From the NCBI RefSeq assembly GCF_000382065.1, contig NZ_KB907499.1, positions 568,592 through 632,591 of the forward strand: DNA of 64,000 nucleotides. The letters are read 5' to 3'. Below the pieces are notes generated by a model that made no database searches, was not told the origin of the DNA, and was given only the letters and a program-made list of their open reading frames with translations. The translations under genes and the position numbers were made by a program. This DNA is from Stenotrophomonas hibiscicola ATCC 19867. GTDB taxonomy: Bacteria > Pseudomonadota > Gammaproteobacteria > Xanthomonadales > Xanthomonadaceae. This document shows, piece after piece, positions 57,901-64,000 of this stretch; within the stretch, counting starts at the first letter, position 1; the number at the start of each line of letters is the position of its first letter.

Positions 57901-58520
57901 CGCGCAATGCCCGCCTCGGTGCCGATCCAAAGGCGTCCCTGCGCATCGACCAGGCTGCTGTAGATGGTATTGCTGGGCAATCCCTCGGGACGGGCCGGAT
58001 CATGCTCGAAGAAGCGCAGGCTGCCATCTTCACCGAAACGGCAGACGCCATGGCCGCTGGTGCCGATCCACAGTGCATCCTCGGCGTAGGCCAGCGTCCA
58101 GAACTGGCTCATGCAGGGGCCGTTGACGGTATCAAAGGTCTTGAAGCGTTCGCGGTCGGCATCCAGCCGGGCCACGCCCTTGCCATTGATGCCGACCCAG
58201 ACGCGGTCCAGGGGATCGACCAGCAGGGTCTCGATTTCGTTGCCGGGCAGCGAGCCCGGCTGCTCCGGATCATGTTCCCACACCCGCAGGTTGCCACCGT
58301 CATAGCGCACCAGGCCACCATCGGTGGCGGCCCAGACATGGCCCTGGCGATCCTCGGCCAGCGCCAGCACCATGCGCGAGGGCATGCCTTCGGCGGCACC
58401 GAAACGGCGCAGCCGCGGTGTCTCGGCCATGTCCGGGGCCGCAGCCGCCGCGGCAAATGCCATCAGCAGCAGCCCCATTCCCGCGATGCCCCGGCGCCAC
58501 AGGCGCCAACCGCTCGTCAT
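54975..58520 (-). CDS. Hybrid histidine kinase with periplasmic propeller sensor (2)
   Basis: This 1181-aa paralogue of the downstream kinase has the same domain order: signal peptide ([18 protein letters not shown]), Reg_prop propellers (~residues 35-650), Y_Y_Y ([20 protein letters not shown]) and a TM helix ([20 protein letters not shown]). HisKA (H823 in [15 protein letters not shown]), HATPase ([21 protein letters not shown]) and receiver (D1109 in [12 protein letters not shown]) follow. The kinase and receiver halves are much more alike than the propellers, suggesting duplication followed by sensor divergence. It has neither HPt nor DNA-binding output. It is divergent from a YceI gene across 164 bases that contain an operator-like inverted repeat. 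Confidence 0.94.
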   Translation of the reverse strand: MTSGWRLWRRGIAGMGLLLMAFAAAAAAPDMAETPRLRRFGAAEGMPSRMVLALAEDRQGHVWAATDGGLVRYDGGNLRVWEHDPEQPGSLPGNEIETLLVDPLDRVWVGINGKGVARLDADRERFKTFDTVNGPCMSQFWTLAYAEDALWIGTSGHGVCRFGEDGSLRFFEHDPARPEGLPSNTIYSSLVDAQGRLWIGTEAGIARWNGTGFEAVAPRELGALSVLRLSRDPDGSIWAGSQNDGLYRIDPQDRVSRPRWADSARLRSALVLADRQGGYWAGTSDGLLRGDASMLWRLDGDRGSGFLTAQSGVLDLLQDHEGGLWVALLTQGLAYLPPDWRRFSIWNQLDGKPLDSQYLLSAASDGQNYYVGSAHGVYQLDAQGTLRLLASDREIGSGAVWSVLPRPDGRLWLGRAGRISVYDPATGALHDWRIDGGADLRQRVDLMRQAPDGTVWLSVMNLGLQQRSADGRILRSYPLEDFRKTADSPIEQIRFDAQGKAWVMGDMGIWREQAGRFEAVPGVSRGLIYDLVWVDPQQLWLARQGALERYQWDGMSLRLIQRIDGSAGVPPVSMGGLALAEDGRLWATTPRGLLRWDPKARRLQQFNERDGLPDAEFTSRPPAVNADGRVLAVAQTGLVEFDVNAAETTLPPSSLVIAEVRVRRDDARGWQPLPTSGTLLLGPDDRDLQIDARLLSYANPQGNRYRFRVQGYDQNWVEQGGDGQRTLSRLPTGSYVIEVQAATASGAWTPSQRLQVKVLPPWWRSGMAIFGYLLIGSLLLLIVVWSIRARLRRRQQWQLTVHKQQLAEQASQAKSRFLATLGHEVRTPMTGVLGMSELLLATPLDPVQRSYAGSIQQAGSHLLRLVNDALDLARIEAGRLELDLRPFDLASLLDQVQALMQPMATQRNLEFRRGDVPPGPISVSGDEMRVRQILLNLLGNAIKFTERGHVGLAVRLEDNGGGLCFEVHDTGPGINAEQQDRLFHRFEQADGPRTASRYGGSGLGLAICQELAVAMNGRIEVDSQPGKGARFRVWLPLPWNRQAANAPGELPVLPMLPPLRILLVEDDATVAEVIAGLLRGRGHDVVHVLHGLGALSEIATDGFDVGLLDLDLPALDGTAIARQLRTMGYELPLVAVTARSDAYAETQVLAAGFDGFLRKPVTGDMLVTAIAQARAKRQTAL

Positions 58521-58567
58521 CCTGAACCCCCTGTCCTGCCCCGATTGTCACACAGCGCCGGGTTCAT

Positions 58568-58618
58568 GGCTGCAACAGGCTGTTTCCACCGGTGGACCCA
58601 CCACGAACTGTTGCAGCC
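58568..58618. promoter_or_regulatory. Nested inverted repeat in the divergent kinase/YceI region
   Basis: Perfect 11-base arms GGCTGCAACAG (58568-58578) and CTGTTGCAGCC (58608-58618) surround a second perfect palindrome CCACCGGTGG (58586-58595). This looks like a regulator-binding site, possibly two half-sites spaced about four helical turns apart. A TATGAT (58649-58654) downstream may be the -10 of the YceI gene. Confidence 0.45.
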
Positions 58619-58684
58619 ATGCACGCAACGTTGGCGGGGGGCTGTGCGTATGATCGCAACGTCCCCTTCCGGAGCCCGCCATCG

Positions 58685-59317
58685 ATGCGTCCCTGCCTGG
58701 CCCTGCTGCCGATGCTGCTCGCCACCGCTCCCGCCTGGGCCGATGCGGATACCTATCGCCTCGATCCGGTGCATACCCGTGTGCTGTTCACCATCGACCA
58801 CGCCGGTTACTCGCAGGCGATGGGCACGGTCTCCGGCAGTGAAGGACGCCTGCAGTTCGATCCCGACAACTGGCGCGAAGCCACACTGGACGTCGAGGTT
58901 CCCGTGTCGCGATTGGACCTTGGTGATGCCAAATGGAACCAGGCCACGCTGGCGCGCAGCCTGCTGGATGGTGAGCGCTTCCCGAAGGCACACTTTGTCT
59001 CCAGTCGGGTCGAACCGATCGATGCAAGGCGCGCCCACGTGATCGGCACCCTGACCCTGCGCGGGGTCAGCCAGGAAATCACGCTGGACGTGACCCTCAA
59101 CGCCATCAAGCGCTACCCCCTGCCCCCATTCCGACGCACCGCCGGTTTCTCGGCCAGCACCACGCTGAGCCGGCGCGCGTTCGGCATCACCGCCTGGCCG
59201 GGCGTCATCGGTGATGCAGTGCAGTTGAGGATCGAGGCTGAAGCCACCCTCGACCGCAGCGACGCCCTGGGAACTCCCGCTCCCGTTCCGCACTCCGACC
59301 CCAAGATGGCCCGCTAG
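58685..59317 (+). CDS. YceI-family periplasmic protein (1)
   Basis: This 210-aa lipocalin-like YceI protein has a signal peptide (CLALLPMLLATAPAWADA) and the family core TYRLDPVHTRVLFTIDHAGY, then LDVEVPVSRLDLGDAKWNQA and VIGTLTLRGVSQEITLDVTL. YceI proteins bind polyisoprenoids in a beta-barrel; roles in quinone or isoprenoid handling and acid/high-pH response are reported. This copy is longer than the second because of a Pro-rich C-terminal tail. It starts a YceI-b561-YceI cluster, 10 bases before the cytochrome gene. Confidence 0.92.
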   Translation: MRPCLALLPMLLATAPAWADADTYRLDPVHTRVLFTIDHAGYSQAMGTVSGSEGRLQFDPDNWREATLDVEVPVSRLDLGDAKWNQATLARSLLDGERFPKAHFVSSRVEPIDARRAHVIGTLTLRGVSQEITLDVTLNAIKRYPLPPFRRTAGFSASTTLSRRAFGITAWPGVIGDAVQLRIEAEATLDRSDALGTPAPVPHSDPKMAR

Positions 59318-59327
59318 AGGACCTTTC

Positions 59328-59900
59328 ATGACCGCCAAGAACACCCCCGCCGCCTGGGGGAGTGTCAGCCAGATCCTGCATTGGTTGATCGCACTGCTGA
59401 TCCTCGCCCTGGGCGTGGTCGGCCTGACCATGGGCGAGCTGCCCAAGACCCCCAAGTATTTCTGGGTCTATACCGCGCACAAGTCGATCGGCATCACGGT
59501 GCTGGCGCTGGTGCTGTTGCGCCTGGGCTGGCGCCTGTATGCCGGTGCGCCGAAGCCGGTGCCGGGCGTGCCCAGCTGGCAGGAACGCATCGCCAGCGCC
59601 ACCCACGTGCTGCTGTACGTGCTGATGTTCGCCATCCCCCTGTCGGGCTGGCTGTACGACTCGGCCAGCGGCCTGCGCCCGTTCCGCTGGTTCGGCCTGG
59701 TGGATGTGCCCAAGCTGAGCGGACCCGACCCGCAGGTTGTCGCGGTGTCACATGCCATCCACGAATACGGGTTCTGGCTCTTGATCGCGGTGGTACTGGC
59801 CCATGCCGGTGCCGCCTTCTACCACCACCTGTTCCAGCGCGATGCGACCCTGTCCCGCATGTTGCCGCGCGGCTGGCTTGCCTCCCCTCAGAAGGACTGA
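59328..59900 (+). CDS. Cytochrome b561
   Basis: This 190-aa inner-membrane di-haem cytochrome b has four TM helices: HWLIALLILALGVVGLTMG, SIGITVLALVLLRLGWRLY, THVLLYVLMFAIPLSGWLYD and FWLLIAVVLAHAGAAFYHH. The haem-ligand His residues are in ILHW, TAHKS, ATHVLLY and VLAHAGAAFYHH. Bacterial b561 (CybB-like) proteins move electrons between quinol and superoxide or periplasmic acceptors. Flanking YceI genes on both sides suggest a shared quinone/isoprenoid function. The gaps are 10 and 3 bases, so the three genes form an operon. Confidence 0.95.
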   Translation: MTAKNTPAAWGSVSQILHWLIALLILALGVVGLTMGELPKTPKYFWVYTAHKSIGITVLALVLLRLGWRLYAGAPKPVPGVPSWQERIASATHVLLYVLMFAIPLSGWLYDSASGLRPFRWFGLVDVPKLSGPDPQVVAVSHAIHEYGFWLLIAVVLAHAGAAFYHHLFQRDATLSRMLPRGWLASPQKD

Positions 59901-59903
59901 CCG

Positions 59904-60476
59904 ATGAACCTGAAACTGACCACTCCGGCCGCCGTGGCCGCCGCCCTGGCCGGCATGCTGGCTACCGCCCCGGCGCTCGCTGCCGACTATGCGCAGGCCC
60001 CCGGCGCCGGCTCGATCCTGGTGTTCGCGAGCAAGTACGACGGCGAGGTGTTCACCGGCAGCTTCCCGGGCTTCGCCACCAAGCTCAGCTTCGACCCGGC
60101 CAATCCGGCCGCCGGCTCGCTGGACGTGGTGATCCCGCTGGCCGGTGCCAAGAGTGGCAACAGCGACCGCGACTCGACCCTGCAGGGTGCCGACTTCTTC
60201 AACGTCGGCAAGTTCGCCACTGCGCGCTACACCGCCAAAGGCTTCCGCGCGGTCGGCAACGACCAGTTCGCCGCCGATGGCACCCTCGAGCTGCGTGGCG
60301 TCAGCAAGCCGGTCACCCTCACCTTCACCTGGAAGCCGGGCGCCCAGCCGGTGCTGACCGGCAAGGCCACGGTCAAGCGCCTGGACTTCGGCGTCGGCGG
60401 TGGTGACTGGGCCGATACCAAGACCATCCCGGATGAGACCGCGATCAGCACGATCGTGAAGTTCGACGCGAAATAA
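59904..60476 (+). CDS. YceI-family periplasmic protein (2)
   Basis: This 190-aa YceI protein has a signal peptide (AALAGMLATAPALAADY) and family motifs GSILVFASKYDGEVFTGSFP, DVVIPLAGAKSGNSDRDSTL, then FRAVGNDQFAADGTLELRGV. The C-terminal FGVGGGDWADTKTIPDETAI is typical. It differs clearly in sequence from the first copy, so this is an old duplication or independent recruitment rather than a recent tandem repeat. It begins 3 bases after the b561 stop. A SMAG dimer follows. Confidence 0.93.
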   Translation: MNLKLTTPAAVAAALAGMLATAPALAADYAQAPGAGSILVFASKYDGEVFTGSFPGFATKLSFDPANPAAGSLDVVIPLAGAKSGNSDRDSTLQGADFFNVGKFATARYTAKGFRAVGNDQFAADGTLELRGVSKPVTLTFTWKPGAQPVLTGKATVKRLDFGVGGGDWADTKTIPDETAISTIVKFDAK

Positions 60477-60486
60477 CACGCCTCCG

Positions 60487-60551
60487 GTAGTGCCGGCCGC
60501 TGGCCGGCATCACCGGGAACAGAGGGGTTGCCGGCCAGCGGCCGGCACTAC
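60487..60551. repeat. SMAG dimer overlapping the glutaredoxin-like stop
   Basis: GTAG (60487-60490) with GCCGGCCGCTGGCCGGC and an inverted partner closing with CTAC (60548-60551). The CTA is the TAG stop codon of the minus-strand gene that ends at 60548. Confidence 0.9.
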
Positions 60552-60778
60552 CGATCGACGGCCAGCCAGGCCTGCACCGTGGCCGCGTCGAACGGCCAGT
60601 CCAGCTCGCGGTCATCGCGCTCGTCGCGGAGCACCGGCACCCGCGAGCCGTAGCGCGATTCCAGCGCCGGCTGGTCATCCAGGAACACCGATTCGAACTC
60701 CGGCGCCCGCGCCTTGGCCAGTTCGGCCAGGGCCATGTCGCACAGGTGGCAATCGTCACGCTGGAACAGAGTCAACAC
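60548..60778 (-). CDS. Small glutaredoxin-like protein (DUF836 type)
   Basis: This 76-aa thioredoxin-fold protein has a C-x-x-C active site (C10-C13 in LFQRDDCHLCDMALAEL). The cis-Pro motif SRVPVLRD and C-terminal WPFDAATVQAWL follow. The GTG at 60778 was chosen because GAGGGAG lies ~8 bases upstream and the protein then starts on the first beta strand. A start at 60880 would overlap the divergent sdaA gene. It probably acts as a disulfide reductase. Its stop lies in a SMAG head. Confidence 0.85.
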   Translation of the reverse strand: MLTLFQRDDCHLCDMALAELAKARAPEFESVFLDDQPALESRYGSRVPVLRDERDDRELDWPFDAATVQAWLAVDR

Positions 60779-60878
60779 CGGTTTTGCTCCCTCTGCCGAA
60801 ATGCTGCGCCGCAGCCATGGAAGTGCGGCGTGAGCCGCTAGAATAGCGGTCTCTTCCGGTACCCGCAGTACGGCATCC

Positions 60879-62261
60879 ATGGCTGTCAGCACGTTCGACG
60901 TTTTCAAGATCGGCATTGGCCCGAGTTCCTCGCACACCGTCGGGCCGATGAAGGCCGCCGAGCGATTCATCCATCGCTGGCTGCTCGATCCGGGCCGCCT
61001 GCCCGAGGTCGCGCGCATCCGCGCCGATGTCTATGGCTCGCTGGCGCTGACCGGCCGCGGCCACGGCACCGACAAGGCGATCCTGCTCGGCCTGGAAGGC
61101 CAGCGCCCGAACCTGATCGACCCGGACATCATTCCGGCTACGCTCGAGCGCATCCGCAGCAGCAAGCGCATCCAGCTGATGGGCCAGCACGAGATCGCTT
61201 TCGACGAGAAGCGCGACCTGGGCATGAACAAGCGCCAGAAGCTGCCGTACCACACCAACGGCATGCGCTTCACCGCCTACAACGCCGAGGACGAAGTAAT
61301 CGCTACCCGCGATTACTACTCCGTCGGCGGCGGCTTCGTGGTCAACCAGGACGACGCGGCCGACGACCGGATCGTGCCCGATGAGACCCCGTTGCCCTAC
61401 CCGTTCAAGAGCGGCGACGAGCTGCTGGCGCAGACCGCACGCAGCGGCCTGAGCATTGCCCAGCTGATGTTCGAGAACGAGAAGTGCTGGCGCAGCGAAG
61501 ACGAGATTCGTGCCCAGCTGAGCGAGATCTGGAGCGCAATGCAGTCTTGCGTGGCGCGCGGTATCCGCGAGGAAGGCGTGCTGCCGGGTGGCCTGAAGGT
61601 GGGCCGTCGTGCGCCGGCGCTGTACCGCGAGCTGTCGTCGAAGCCGGAAGCGGCAATGCGCGATCCGCTGACCACGCTGGACTGGGTCAATCTGTACGCA
61701 CTGGCGGTGAACGAAGAAAATGCCGCCGGTGGCCGTGTGGTAACCGCGCCGACCAACGGTGCCGCCGGCGTGCTGCCGGCGGTGCTGCATTACTTCGACC
61801 GTTTCTGCCCCGGCGCCAATGAGCAGCGCGTTTTCGACTTCCTGCTGACCTCGGCAGCGATCGGCATCCTGTACAAGGAAAACGCCTCGATCTCGGGCGC
61901 CGAAGTGGGTTGCCAGGGCGAAGTGGGCGTGGCCTGCTCGATGGCCGCCGGTGGCCTGGTCGCGGCACTGGGTGGCAATCCCAGCCAGATCGAGAATGCC
62001 GCGGAAATCGGCATGGAGCACAACCTCGGCCTGACCTGCGACCCGATTGGCGGCCTGGTGCAGATCCCCTGCATCGAACGCAACGCGATGGGTGCGGTGA
62101 AGGCGATCAATGCCTCGCGTATGGCGATGCGCGGCGACGGCAAGCACAAGGTGTCGCTGGACAAGGTGATCAAGACCATGCGCGATACCGGCCGCGACAT
62201 GCAGGACAAGTACAAGGAAACCAGCCGCGGTGGCCTGGCGGTGAACGTCATCGAGTGTTGA
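60879..62261 (+). CDS. sdaA: L-serine ammonia-lyase (dehydratase)
   Basis: This 460-aa single-chain iron-sulfur enzyme deaminates serine to pyruvate and ammonia. The N-terminal beta domain holds [18 protein letters not shown]. The C-terminal alpha domain holds the cluster Cys residues in [20 protein letters not shown] and [25 protein letters not shown] and [17 protein letters not shown] complete the family pattern; the terminal Cys acts as the tail ligand that enters the active site in related enzymes. With gcvP it covers serine/glycine catabolism. It is divergent from the glutaredoxin-like gene. Confidence 0.97.
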   Translation: MAVSTFDVFKIGIGPSSSHTVGPMKAAERFIHRWLLDPGRLPEVARIRADVYGSLALTGRGHGTDKAILLGLEGQRPNLIDPDIIPATLERIRSSKRIQLMGQHEIAFDEKRDLGMNKRQKLPYHTNGMRFTAYNAEDEVIATRDYYSVGGGFVVNQDDAADDRIVPDETPLPYPFKSGDELLAQTARSGLSIAQLMFENEKCWRSEDEIRAQLSEIWSAMQSCVARGIREEGVLPGGLKVGRRAPALYRELSSKPEAAMRDPLTTLDWVNLYALAVNEENAAGGRVVTAPTNGAAGVLPAVLHYFDRFCPGANEQRVFDFLLTSAAIGILYKENASISGAEVGCQGEVGVACSMAAGGLVAALGGNPSQIENAAEIGMEHNLGLTCDPIGGLVQIPCIERNAMGAVKAINASRMAMRGDGKHKVSLDKVIKTMRDTGRDMQDKYKETSRGGLAVNVIEC

Positions 62262-62298
62262 GGTCGACCGGCCCCGGCGCGATGGCGCCGGGCCGCAG

Positions 62299-62385
62299 GT
62301 AGAGCCGACTGTCAGTCGACTATCGCGCGCAGCGCGGGATGTTCGCGGTCTGATCGAAGAGCAGTCGACTGACAGTCGACTCTAC
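62299..62385. repeat. SMAG dimer (GAGTCGACTGTCAGTCGACTC-like type)
   Basis: GTAG (62299-62302) with AGCCGACTGTCAGTCGACT, and an inverted AGTCGACTGACAGTCGACT closing in CTAC (62382-62385). A GCGCGC...GCGCG spacer lies between. The stem sequence is unique in this window. Confidence 0.85.
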
Positions 62386-62464
62386 CCCGTTGTCCCTGGC
62401 CGGTCGGACGACACCATCACTGCGTTGCGGTTAGGCTCGGGGCTCCCCTGCCCAGGACTGCCCC

Positions 62465-63460
62465 ATGCGCGTGATCGCTACCGCCCTGCTTGCCTGCCTT
62501 CCGCTGTCCGCCCTCGCCGCGCCCAGCTATGGGCCGCGCCTGGAGGGCTTCGACTACGGCTATCCAGTGAAGACCTTCGCGCTGGAATCGCAGCGGCAGC
62601 CGCTGGAGATGGCCTACCTGGACATCGCGCCGAAGAAGGCGCCCATCGGCGTGGTGGTGCTGCTGCATGGCAAGAATTTCTGCGCGGCCACCTGGAAGGA
62701 ATCGATCAAGCCCCTGGTTGCCGCCGGCTACCGGGTGATCGCCCCGGACCAAGTGGGTTTCTGCAAATCCAGCAAGCCCGAGCGCTACCAGTACAGCTTC
62801 GCGCAGCTGGCCGCCAACACCCATGCGTTGCTGCAGCAACTGCAGCTGGGTGATGTGCCGGTGCACCTGGTCGGTCATTCGATGGGTGGCATGCTGGCAG
62901 TGCGCTACGCGCTGATGTTCCCACAGGACCTGCGCAGCCTGGCACTGGTCAACCCGATCGGGCTGGAGGACTGGAAGGCGCTGGGCGTGCCGTGGCGCAG
63001 CGTGGACGCGTGGTACGCCGGCGAAATGAACATCAGCTATGACAGCATCCGCCGCTACCAGCTGGACGTGTACTACGACGGCAAATGGAAGCCGGCCTAC
63101 GAGCCGTGGGCGCGGATGCAGTCAGGCATGTATGAAGGGCCGGGCAAGCAGGCCGTTGCATGGAGCCAGGCCCTGGCCTCGGACATGGTGTTCAACCAGC
63201 CGGTGGTGTACGAGCTGAAGAACCTGCAGGTACCCACCACGTTGTTCATCGGCCAGAAGGACCGTACCGCGATCGGCCGTGACCTGGCGCCGCCGACGGT
63301 GAAGGCGACGCTGGGCAACTATCCGGCACTCGGCAGAGCGGCAGCCGCGGCGATTCCGGGCGCGACGCTGATCGAGTTCGCCGAACTGGGCCATTCGCCA
63401 CAGGTGCAGGACCCGAAGCAGTTCAACAGCGCGCTGTTGAAGGCGTTGAAGTCGCGCTGA
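62465..63460 (+). CDS. Secreted alpha/beta hydrolase
   Basis: This 331-aa alpha/beta-hydrolase has a signal peptide (VIATALLACLPLSALAAPSY) and so acts in the periplasm or outside. Catalytic features: oxyanion-hole HGKNF, nucleophile elbow GHSMGGM with S139, acid likely in IGQKDRTAIG and His in ELGHSPQ. It resembles esterase/epoxide-hydrolase-type proteins; the substrate is unknown. It stands alone between two SMAG dimers. Confidence 0.9.
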   Translation: MRVIATALLACLPLSALAAPSYGPRLEGFDYGYPVKTFALESQRQPLEMAYLDIAPKKAPIGVVVLLHGKNFCAATWKESIKPLVAAGYRVIAPDQVGFCKSSKPERYQYSFAQLAANTHALLQQLQLGDVPVHLVGHSMGGMLAVRYALMFPQDLRSLALVNPIGLEDWKALGVPWRSVDAWYAGEMNISYDSIRRYQLDVYYDGKWKPAYEPWARMQSGMYEGPGKQAVAWSQALASDMVFNQPVVYELKNLQVPTTLFIGQKDRTAIGRDLAPPTVKATLGNYPALGRAAAAAIPGATLIEFAELGHSPQVQDPKQFNSALLKALKSR

Positions 63461-63477
63461 CCGGCAAGCGTGCCCCT

Positions 63478-63554
63478 GTAGAGCCGAGCCCACGCTCGGC
63501 TCATGCGGCAAGATGGGGATTCTGCCAGGAGCGGTGGGGCGTGGGCTCGGCTAC
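63478..63554. repeat. SMAG dimer (GCCGAGCCCACGCTCGGC type)
   Basis: GTAG (63478-63481) heads AGCCGAGCCCACGCTCGGCT, with a degenerate inverted partner closing in CTAC (63551-63554). It separates the convergent hydrolase and thrA genes. Confidence 0.85.
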
Positions 63555-63567
63555 AGGAGCGGTGCGA

Positions 63568-64000
63568 TCAGCCGACGATCCGCAACACATCATCCAGCAG
63601 CGCGGCCGCAGTCACTTCCGCACCCGCGCCCGGCCCCTGGATCAACAGCGGCTGCAGGCGATAGCGATCACTATGGATGGCGACGCGGTTGTCGGTGCCC
63701 GCGCCCTGTGCCAAGGGATGGTCGGCCGGAAGCTCACGCAGGCCCACCTGTGCACCCTCGGCATCAACGCGGCCAACGAAACGCAGCACACGACCATTGT
63801 CGCGCGCCTGCTGCCAGCGCGCCTGCAACGGCGCATCCAGCTGATCGAGCGCCGCCACCGCATCCTCCAGCGGCAGCGCTGCCAGCGCTTCAGGCACCAG
63901 TGAATCCACCTCTACCTGCGACGCATCCAGCGCCAGCCCGCTGCTGCGGGCCAGGATCAGCAGCTTGCGCCGCACGTCCTCGCCGGACAGGTCAAGTCGC
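63568..64000 (-). CDS. thrA: Aspartokinase/homoserine dehydrogenase, C-terminal part
   Basis: Only the last 143 codons are in the window; the 5' part lies beyond the right edge. The visible sequence starts RLDLSGEDVRRKLLILARSS and matches the end of bifunctional aspartokinase-homoserine dehydrogenase proteins (ThrA/MetL). DLSG-x-DV-x-RKLLILAR is followed by RVLRFVGRVDAEGAQVGLRE, DHPLAQGAGTDNRVAIHSDR and PLLIQGPGAGAEVTAAALLDDVL. A monofunctional homoserine dehydrogenase would not carry this exact C-terminus. ThrA is favoured over MetL by resemblance to the E. coli ThrA tail, but the kinase half is not visible to confirm. Confidence 0.82.
   Translation of the reverse strand, partial: RLDLSGEDVRRKLLILARSSGLALDASQVEVDSLVPEALAALPLEDAVAALDQLDAPLQARWQQARDNGRVLRFVGRVDAEGAQVGLRELPADHPLAQGAGTDNRVAIHSDRYRLQPLLIQGPGAGAEVTAAALLDDVLRIVG

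Overview
The window is chromosomal DNA of a high-GC gammaproteobacterium, most likely Stenotrophomonas (S. maltophilia group, Xanthomonadaceae). This rests on strong G/C bias at third codon positions, on Xanthomonadaceae-type genes and gene orders (gcvP alone behind a glycine riboswitch; hflK-hflC-DUF2065-purA; prpBC-acnD-prpF-prpD), and on many GTAG-headed palindromes matching the SMAG (Stenotrophomonas maltophilia GTAG) REP family. No rRNA, tRNA, CRISPR array, insertion sequence, integrase or prophage gene was seen. Most of it is ordinary, tightly packed core genome.

Layout. 1-409: gene-free repeat region. 0.4-11.4 kb: M2 dipeptidase lipoprotein, small conserved gene, siderophore-interacting reductase, Bcr/CflA pump, glycine riboswitch and gcvP, VOC protein, amino-acid permease, PAS-AraC regulator. 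11.5-18.3 kb: katE with a histone H1-like tail-protein gene, a methyl-accepting chemotaxis protein with a FliA-type promoter, and a cell-wall pair (L,D-transpeptidase, M23 peptidase). 18.4-26.1 kb: purA, DUF2065, hflC, hflK (minus strand), an AcuI-type reductase, a PilH-like response regulator, CbpA, a peroxiredoxin and a ferritin-like protein. 26.3-33.6 kb: alpha-2-macroglobulin lipoprotein and PBP1C. 33.8-43.1 kb: the methylcitrate-cycle operon prpB-prpC-acnD-prpF-prpD with a divergent sigma-54 activator prpR; a consensus sigma-54 promoter and PrpR-type palindrome lie between them. 43.2-50.6 kb: DoxX, NIF3-like protein, pdxH, a D-glycerate-kinase-like protein, dodecin, aroK-aroB, a WGR mini-protein, hemE and a DHA2 exporter. 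50.6-51.35 kb: a large composite inverted repeat. 51.35-58.5 kb: two tandem paralogous periplasmic-propeller hybrid histidine kinases. 58.7-60.5 kb: YceI, cytochrome b561, YceI. 60.5-64 kb: a small glutaredoxin-like protein, sdaA, an alpha/beta hydrolase and the 3' end of thrA, cut by the window edge.

How the genes work together. gcvP (glycine cleavage), sdaA (serine deamination), propionyl-CoA clearance by the prp operon and the AcuI-type reductase make up a catabolic core. katE, the peroxiredoxin, the ferritin-like protein and the siderophore reductase handle peroxide and iron. The L,D-transpeptidase, M23 peptidase, PBP1C and macroglobulin act in the envelope. aroKB, hemE, pdxH and purA are housekeeping biosynthesis.

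The least explained material is non-coding. Long modular inverted-repeat elements, bounded by GTAG-like termini and carrying interchangeable hairpins, occur as opposed pairs at 1-340 and 50640-51354. SMAG repeats also appear to supply the stop codons of several genes.
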